Shown piece after piece: positions 1 to 3,756 of a stretch of DNA of 5,684 nucleotides. Position 1 is the stretch's first letter, and each line of letters opens with the position of its first letter. The stretch lies in NCBI GenBank assembly GCA_028692205.1, contig JAQUXV010000192.1, positions 1 to 5,684 on the forward strand. Reading direction: 5' to 3'. Source of the stretch: Eubacteriales bacterium (GTDB lineage Bacteria; Bacillota_A; Clostridia; Christensenellales; Aristaeellaceae). The notes under the pieces were generated by a model. It searched no databases. It was not told the origin of the DNA and saw only the letters and a program-made list of their open reading frames with translations. A program made the position numbers and the translations under genes.

Positions 1-18
1 TTCCAATTTACGCTTTTT

Positions 19-57
19 GCGGAGCGGCCGTATAGCCGTCCCTCCGCTGATTTGTTT
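19..57 (+). terminator. Probable intrinsic terminator of a gene upstream of the window
   Basis: The outer stem GCGGAG (19-24) pairs with CTCCGC (42-47). An inner stem CGGC (25-28) pairs with GCCG (35-38) around the loop CGTATA, leaving a three-base bulge at 39-41. The hairpin is followed by the T-rich stretch TGATTTGTTT. The T-rich tail lies on the + side only; on the minus strand the hairpin is followed by A residues, so it should act on rightward transcription entering from the left. The T-tract is interrupted, so efficiency is uncertain. Confidence 0.45.
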
Positions 58-220
58 ACAGTATACAGGGACAAACGACGCGAGTGTATATATCCAATTC
101 GTTAATTCATAACAGAATTCATCTTTCCGGCGATGATTTGACCAGATATTCCATATGCTGTTCCATTCCGTTTTGCACCCAATACCACCTGCGCTCCCTT
201 CGCGTTCCATACGGAAAACC
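58..220. other. Non-coding stretch upstream of the radical SAM gene
   Basis: I see no convincing gene here. Short open frames exist, but they lack ribosome binding sites and family resemblance. The part around 80-160 is clearly more AT-rich than the rest of the window and contains several AATTC copies. TTGACC at 138-143 looks like a -35 element but has no good -10 at 16-18 bp. Confidence 0.5.
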
Positions 221-249
221 TTGTTTCGCCGTCCGGGCTGTGCTATGCT
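221..249 (+). promoter_or_regulatory. Candidate promoter of the radical SAM gene
   Basis: TTGTTT (221-226, 3/6 to the -35 consensus) is followed by a 17-bp spacer and then TATGCT (244-249, 4/6 to the -10 consensus). TGC immediately before the hexamer makes an extended -10. Transcription would start near 256, giving a leader of about 25 nt that includes the ribosome binding site. The spacing is ideal but the hexamers are only moderate matches. Confidence 0.45.
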
Positions 250-266
250 GTGAGCACGAAACACAG
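248..266. promoter_or_regulatory. Dyad CTGTG-N9-CACAG in the radical SAM gene leader
   Basis: CTGTG (248-252) and CACAG (262-266) are inverted repeats separated by 9 bp. The left arm touches the -10 element and the right arm touches the ribosome binding site. A further CTGTG at 238-242 lies exactly 10 bp upstream of the left arm. The same arms with the same 9-bp gap occur in the mnmE/addB promoter region, which is why this short dyad is listed. Its function as an operator is inference. Confidence 0.35.
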
Positions 267-271
267 GGAGG
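265..271 (+). promoter_or_regulatory. Ribosome binding site of the radical SAM gene
   Basis: AGGGAGG sits 9 nt before the ATG at 281 and fixes that start over other open frames in this stretch. Confidence 0.75.
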
Positions 272-280
272 CAACAGCGG

Positions 281-1168
281 ATGATCTGCAATCTCTGCCC
301 GCGGCACTGCAACGCGGAACGCACCGAAACCGTCGGCGCGGGCTTTTGCGGCATGGGCATGCTGCCCGTGGTGGCGCGCGCTGCAAAGCATTTTTGGGAG
401 GAACCCTGCATCAGCGGCATCAAAGGCAGCGGCACGGTTTTCTTTTGCGGCTGTTCACTGGGCTGTATTTTTTGCCAAAACGCGTCCATCAGCCACGGCG
501 CGCTGCAGGGAAAACCGTTTACCCCCGCGGCGCTGGCGGAGCTGTTTGAGCGCGTGGAAGCGCTGAACGTGCATAACCTGAACCTTGTAAGCCCTTCCCA
601 CTTTGCACCCGCGGTGCTGGAGGCCCTGCGCCTTCGCAAGCCGCGTATCCCCGTGGTGTGGAATTCCAGCGGGTACGAGAGCCTTGAAGTAGTTGAGGCC
701 GCCCACGGCCTGATAGATGTTTTCCTGCCGGATTTTAAATACGCAAAAGCTACGACCGCCGCTCAGCTGGCTGCCGCGCCGGACTACTTCCCCGTCGCGC
801 TCGCCGCCATCCGCGCCATGTGCGCCCAGACCGGCGCACCCGAATATGATGAGAACGGTATGCTCGTCCGCGGTACGCTGGTGCGCCATCTGGTGCTGCC
901 GATGCGGGTGGATGAAACCATCGCTATTCTGGATACGATCGCGCGGGAACTGCCTCCGGGTACGCCGGTGAGCCTGATGCGGCAATATACCCCCATGAAC
1001 GGCGTAACCGTGAAGGGGCTGGATCGCCGCCTGACCGCACGCGAGTACGCACAGGCGCGCGATCACCTTTTCGCCCTTGGGCTGGATGGTTATCTGCAGC
1101 AAAAGGAAGCCGCCGAAAGCAGCTTCACCCCCGCATTTATGGATGAGGAAAGCACGAAACTATTCTGA
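281..1168 (+). CDS. Radical SAM protein, PflX family (COG1313), putative glycyl-radical-enzyme-activase-like
   Basis: This is a 295-aa cytoplasmic iron-sulfur enzyme. The radical SAM cluster motif CxxxCxxC is seen as C58-C62-C65 (CSLGCIFC), preceded by the family-typical GSGTVFF. The N-terminus carries a second cysteine set, C3, C6, C10 and C23 (CNLCPRHC...GFCG), characteristic of this family and likely to bind another metal or cluster. Other family landmarks are WNSSGYE (127-133), LPDFKY (149-154), VRHLVLPM (201-208), SLMRQYTPM (231-239) and a C-terminal SFTPAF. Members are often annotated as pyruvate formate-lyase activating enzyme-like, but the substrate of this family is not established, and no glycyl radical enzyme gene is visible here. 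Length is normal for the family. The gene stands alone on its strand and converges on the next gene. The fold call is firm; the reaction is unknown. Confidence 0.92.
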   Translation: MICNLCPRHCNAERTETVGAGFCGMGMLPVVARAAKHFWEEPCISGIKGSGTVFFCGCSLGCIFCQNASISHGALQGKPFTPAALAELFERVEALNVHNLNLVSPSHFAPAVLEALRLRKPRIPVVWNSSGYESLEVVEAAHGLIDVFLPDFKYAKATTAAQLAAAPDYFPVALAAIRAMCAQTGAPEYDENGMLVRGTLVRHLVLPMRVDETIAILDTIARELPPGTPVSLMRQYTPMNGVTVKGLDRRLTAREYAQARDHLFALGLDGYLQQKEAAESSFTPAFMDEESTKLF

Positions 1169-1174
1169 ACCGAA

Positions 1175-1260
1175 AACAACGGTCCGGCAGCCCGGCCGCG
1201 ATACGCCCCACGGTTGATACCGCAGGCTCTCTGCGCCGCACGCGTTTCCCGACCGTTGTT
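1175..1260. repeat. 86-bp structured element bounded by a perfect 10-bp inverted repeat
   Basis: AACAACGGTC (1175-1184) is exactly inverted as GACCGTTGTT (1251-1260). After one mismatch the pairing continues with GG/CC (1186-1187 with 1248-1249). Inside is a perfect hairpin, CGCAG (1221-1225) with CTGCG (1231-1235) around a 5-nt loop. A competing small hairpin, CGGT-TGAT-ACCG, lies at 1211-1222. The element fills most of the gap between two convergent genes. On the minus strand the closing arm runs into TTGTTTTC, so it might help terminate the leftward gene. It could also be a structured RNA or a degenerate small repeat. No target-site duplication is evident. Confidence 0.5.
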
Positions 1261-1292
1261 GATGATTACGGGGTTTAACAGGCTCATTCTCC

Positions 1293-1310
1293 CGGCACAA
1301 GCCGTTTATT
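1293..1310 (+). terminator. Weak candidate terminator of the radical SAM gene
   Basis: CGGC (1293-1296) pairs with GCCG (1301-1304) around ACAA and is followed by TTTATT. The stem is only 4 bp, and the T-tract overlaps the stop codon of the convergent gene, so this is weak evidence. Confidence 0.2.
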
Positions 1311-2043
1311 CGATTGTGATCTCCTCGCCCGGCTGGAGGATCATCCGGGTGTCCGCGTTGAACTTGTCCGCAATTTTCTGGTTGAACAGCTTGCCTACTT
1401 GCGTATGGTAGGGGATGCTGTGTTTCGCCCCGACAAGATTGGCGCACGCGGCGGCTTCTTCCGCATCCATATTGTACTTGCCGTCGCAGCAGAAAAACGC
1501 GTAATCGAGATTCCGCTCCGCAAACGTCGCCATCTGGTCCGTAGCGGAGGTATCGCCGCTGATGTAAACGGTTTTCCCGTCGGTAAAGGTGAGAATATAA
1601 CCCACGCACACTTTGATGTCATGGTTTTTATTATTACCCGCCTGCACGGCCTCGATCGTCACATAACCGAGATTGAAGGTTTGGTATTCGCCATCCACTA
1701 ACGCCTCTTTATTAGTGATGGTTTGACAGTCATCGTTTTTATGCTTGATGAGCTTGACTTTGGAATGATCCTGATGCATATGCGTAATTAAAATCAGGTC
1801 GGCGGGCACATCGTACCCTTCCCCGGCATAGGGATCGACATAAACCACCTTGCCTTCGCCCGTGGTGATACGAAGGCTCGCGTGCCCCTGATACAGAAGC
1901 GTCGCCGGGTTTGCCTCCTCCGGTTCAACCGTTTCTGTCGTTTCGGTCGCCGTCTCCCCGGCCGTCACCGTCGTTTCGGCAAGCGCGGTCAACACAGTAC
2001 ACAGCAAACAAAGGATCAAAGCAATCGCAAAGAACCGTTTCAT
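1306..2043 (-). CDS. Exported metallo-beta-lactamase-fold hydrolase (UlaG/YtkL-like)
   Basis: This 245-aa protein starts with a signal peptide: MKRFF, then a hydrophobic core, then a type I cleavage site ALA|E at about residues 20-23. No lipobox is seen. A Thr/Glu-rich low-complexity linker (about 23-46) leads into the hydrolase domain. Metal-binding motifs visible are GHASL (H54), HMHQDH (88-93, the HxHxDH signature), H141, SGDTS (162-166, D164) and PYHT near the C-terminus (H213). The motif order matches the UlaG/YtkL-like branch of the metallo-beta-lactamase superfamily, not the true beta-lactamases. The substrate is unknown. Most of that branch is cytoplasmic, so the export signal is of note. 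The start at 2043 is chosen because it has a strong ribosome binding site and begins the signal peptide; an ATG 15 codons upstream would bury it. The gene converges on the radical SAM gene and follows mnmE after a 285-bp gap. Confidence 0.88.
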   Translation of the reverse strand: MKRFFAIALILCLLCTVLTALAETTVTAGETATETTETVEPEEANPATLLYQGHASLRITTGEGKVVYVDPYAGEGYDVPADLILITHMHQDHSKVKLIKHKNDDCQTITNKEALVDGEYQTFNLGYVTIEAVQAGNNKNHDIKVCVGYILTFTDGKTVYISGDTSATDQMATFAERNLDYAFFCCDGKYNMDAEEAAACANLVGAKHSIPYHTQVGKLFNQKIADKFNADTRMILQPGEEITIE

Positions 2044-2053
2044 TATAACAGCG

Positions 2054-2061
2054 CCTCCTCT
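2054..2061 (-). promoter_or_regulatory. Ribosome binding site fixing the start of the exported hydrolase
   Basis: AGAGGAGG on the minus strand lies 10 nt before the ATG at 2043-2041. It decides for this start over the in-frame ATG at 2088. Confidence 0.75.
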
Positions 2062-2328
2062 GGGCCGCTTCCGCGCGGCTTCGTTCATTCACTGCCGGTC
2101 TGTTTTTACGAGCATAGCCGGTTATTCAACTTACGAAGATCATCCCGAATGATAGCGGTTTGGTTCAAAGCCGTCGTGGCGCAGCACCCGGTGCCGCGAA
2201 AATTTATACCGGTGGAATACGATCGGCAGCGCATTCGGGCGTTAAACCGCGCATGTTCAGCCGCCTGTACAATATCGGCTTAGCCGGTTATACGTGCGTT
2301 CTTTTTCATGCCCGCGCGCGCCGGTTTT
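2062..2328. other. Non-coding region between mnmE and the exported hydrolase gene
   Basis: I find no convincing gene. It must carry the hydrolase promoter unless transcription reads through from mnmE. The best minus-strand candidate is TTGAAC (2163-2168) with an 18-bp spacer to GATGAT (2139-2144), each 4/6 to consensus. Other structure seen: an interrupted inverted repeat at 2180-2198 (core GCACC-C-GGTGC), the dyad ATCAT-N5-ATGAT at 2139-2153, and the direct repeat TAGCCGGTTAT at 2115-2125 and 2281-2291. TATAAA on the minus strand near 2205-2210 lacks a -35 partner. Confidence 0.4.
2267..2286 (-). terminator. Weak candidate terminator downstream of mnmE
   Basis: On the minus strand CGGC (2286-2283), loop TAA and GCCG (2279-2276) form a 4-bp stem followed by ATATTGT. 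It lies about 43 nt after the mnmE stop codon. The stem is short and the U-tract poor, so read-through into the exported hydrolase gene remains possible. Confidence 0.2.
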
Positions 2329-3681
2329 CTATTTCCCCACACAGAAGGTGGCAAAAATCTCGTCCAGCAGGCGATCGTCCACGCTTTCACCGGTAATGCG
2401 CCCCAGCAGCCACAGCGCCTCGTGCAGATCCACAGCCGCCACATCCAGCGGCATGCCCTCCTCCAACGCGGTCTGCGCCTGTGCAAGCCGTTCCGCCGCC
2501 TTTCGCGCGGCGGCCATATGCCGCTCGTGGGTCAACATGCCTTCGCCGGGCAGTTTGGCCTGCGCGACAAGGTAAGCCCGAACCTTGTCCAGCCCCTGCC
2601 CCGTTTTGGCGGAAAGGGCGAGAATGGGCGCATGCTTCGTTACCGGCGTAATATCCGCAATCGTCACCGCAGGCGGCGTATCCTCTTTATTCAGCAATAC
2701 GGCGCAGGGGCAGTCCGTATCCAGCGCAAGCAGCGCCCGCTCGTCATCCCCCAGCGGCTGCGTGCCGTCAATCAGCAGCAGCGCCACATCCGCGCCCGCA
2801 ACGGCAGCTTTTGCGCGCTCCACGCCGATGCGCTCCACCACATCCACGCTCTCTCGCAGGCCGGCGGTATCCATCAGCAGCACGTTCAGCCCGTTCAGGG
2901 CAAAGCTGCCCTCCAGCACATCCCGCGTGGTGCCGGGCACATCGGTCACAATGGCGCGCTCCTCGCCCAACAGGGCGTTGAACAACGTGCTCTTCCCGGC
3001 ATTGGGCCTTCCGCACAGCGCCACGCGCAGCCCGGTTCGCAAAATTCGCGCTCCGCGCTCGTCCACAGCGGCGTTCAGTTCGCCGATCAGCTCCGTAAGC
3101 CCCGCGCGCAGTCCGCCCGTTGCCTCCCGCTCGTCAATCTCGTCCGGGTAATCAATATGAGCTTCCACGCCCGCGATCAGGCGGGTCAGTTTCTCCTGCG
3201 CCTGCCGGATAAACCGGCTTGCGCCGCCGGAAAGCAGCGCTTCTTCGCTTCTCAGCGCCGCGGCGGAACGCGCGCCGATCACCCCCATCACCGCCTCGGC
3301 CTGTGAAAGGTCGATACGGCCGTTTAGGAACGCGCGCCGCGTAAACTCCCCCGCTTCGGCAGGCCGCGCGCCAAGCCTAGTCAACAGCCGCATCACCGTT
3401 TCGGCGGCGGCATATCCCCCATGGGTATGGATTTCGCAAACATCCTCGCGTGTGTATGTATTCGGTGCAAGCATCACCACGCCCATCGCCTCGTCCACCG
3501 CCGTGCCGTCCGCATCGGTCACGTGGCCGTACAGCAACCGATGGTCTTCATAAGGCGGCCTTTTTTTTGCCGCGCGAAAGATACGCGTAAAAAGCGCCAC
3601 GGCCTCGTCGCCGCTCATGCGCACGATAGCCACGCCACCCTCGCCCATCGCCGTGGCGACGCCCACGATGGTATCCCGCAT
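2329..3681 (-). CDS. mnmE: tRNA uridine-5-carboxymethylaminomethyl(34) synthesis GTPase MnmE
   Basis: This is a complete 450-aa protein, the usual family length. MnmE, with MnmG, adds the carboxymethylaminomethyl or aminomethyl group to wobble U34 of certain tRNAs, using 5-formyl-THF-family one-carbon units, FAD and GTP, in the cytoplasm. Visible domains are an N-terminal tetrahydrofolate-binding domain (about 1-120, GEGGVAIVRMSG at 13-24) and a helical domain split around an inserted G domain. G-domain motifs are G1 GRPNAGKS (224-231), G2 TDVPGTTRD (246-254), G3 DTAG (271-274), G4 NKED (331-334) and G5 SAK (357-359). The protein ends in CVGK, matching the conserved C-terminal CxGK. The start at 3681 has GGGGAGG 7 nt upstream; an upstream in-frame ATG would overlap the divergent addB. 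mnmG is not next to it. An A8 run occurs at codons 38-41. Confidence 0.98.
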   Translation of the reverse strand: MRDTIVGVATAMGEGGVAIVRMSGDEAVALFTRIFRAAKKRPPYEDHRLLYGHVTDADGTAVDEAMGVVMLAPNTYTREDVCEIHTHGGYAAAETVMRLLTRLGARPAEAGEFTRRAFLNGRIDLSQAEAVMGVIGARSAAALRSEEALLSGGASRFIRQAQEKLTRLIAGVEAHIDYPDEIDEREATGGLRAGLTELIGELNAAVDERGARILRTGLRVALCGRPNAGKSTLFNALLGEERAIVTDVPGTTRDVLEGSFALNGLNVLLMDTAGLRESVDVVERIGVERAKAAVAGADVALLLIDGTQPLGDDERALLALDTDCPCAVLLNKEDTPPAVTIADITPVTKHAPILALSAKTGQGLDKVRAYLVAQAKLPGEGMLTHERHMAAARKAAERLAQAQTALEEGMPLDVAAVDLHEALWLLGRITGESVDDRLLDEIFATFCVGK

Positions 3682-3688
3682 GGTAAAG

Positions 3689-3695
3689 CCTCCCC
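3689..3695 (-). promoter_or_regulatory. Ribosome binding site fixing the mnmE start
   Basis: GGGGAGG on the minus strand lies 7 nt before the ATG at 3681-3679. It supports the 450-aa form over an N-terminally longer reading. Confidence 0.8.
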
Positions 3696-3704
3696 AAATT
3701 CTGT

Positions 3705-3729
3705 CTTCTGTGGTATCATAGCACAGAAG
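3705..3729. promoter_or_regulatory. 25-bp palindrome centred on the divergent mnmE/addB promoters (candidate operator)
   Basis: The left arm CTTCTGTG (3705-3712) and right arm CACAGAAG (3722-3729) are perfect inverted repeats. The centre continues the symmetry with TAT (3714-3716) and ATA (3718-3720) around C3717, so 11 of 12 base pairs match; only G3713/G3721 fails. The centre is also the -10 region on both strands. It could be a repressor operator or simply the symmetry of a bidirectional promoter. It does not fit the GAAC-N4-GTTC LexA box, and its half-site spacing is one base off the CRP/FNR pattern. Confidence 0.6.
3714..3719 (+). promoter_or_regulatory. Candidate extended -10 of the addB promoter
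   Basis: TATCAT is preceded by TGG, an extended -10. No good -35 is present at 16-18 bp upstream, which an extended -10 can partly offset. Transcription would start near 3726, leaving a leader of about 31 nt to the addB ATG. Confidence 0.45.
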
Positions 3730-3744
3730 GGTTCCACCCGTAAA
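3715..3744 (-). promoter_or_regulatory. Candidate promoter of mnmE
   Basis: On the minus strand TTTACG (3744-3739, 4/6 to -35) is followed by an 18-bp spacer and TATGAT (3720-3715, 5/6 to -10). TGC precedes the hexamer, giving an extended -10. The start would be near 3708, a leader of about 27 nt. The -10 overlaps that of addB on the other strand, so the two promoters probably compete for or share one polymerase site. Confidence 0.55.
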
Positions 3745-3756
3745 GGAGAGAGAAAA

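Noticed and set aside
84..284. Small plus-strand open frame before the radical SAM gene
   Set aside because: There is no ribosome binding site, it overlaps the next gene's promoter and start, and it has no recognisable features.
455..1102. Long minus-strand open frame of 215 codons opposite the radical SAM gene
   Set aside because: It lies wholly antisense to a gene with clear family motifs, has no ribosome binding site, and its His/Gln/Arg-rich composition is typical of a GC-rich shadow frame.
1175..1260. Miniature transposable element with terminal inverted repeats
   Set aside because: No target-site duplication flanks the arms and no second copy is in the window; kept only as a structured element.
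2151..2283. Possible small proteins on either strand in the mnmE-hydrolase gap (about 42-56 codons)
   Set aside because: None of the frames has a ribosome binding site before its start codon, and none resembles a known small protein.
2308..3306. Plus-strand open frame of 332 codons
   Set aside because: It is antisense to mnmE, whose GTPase motifs are all intact. The composition is rich in Arg, Gln, His and Ala with no recognisable domain.
3706..3728. LexA (SOS) or CRP/FNR box upstream of addB
   Set aside because: The dyad lacks GAAC-N4-GTTC, and TGTG-N9-CACA has one base more than the CRP/FNR half-site spacing and lacks the TGTGA/TCACA ends.
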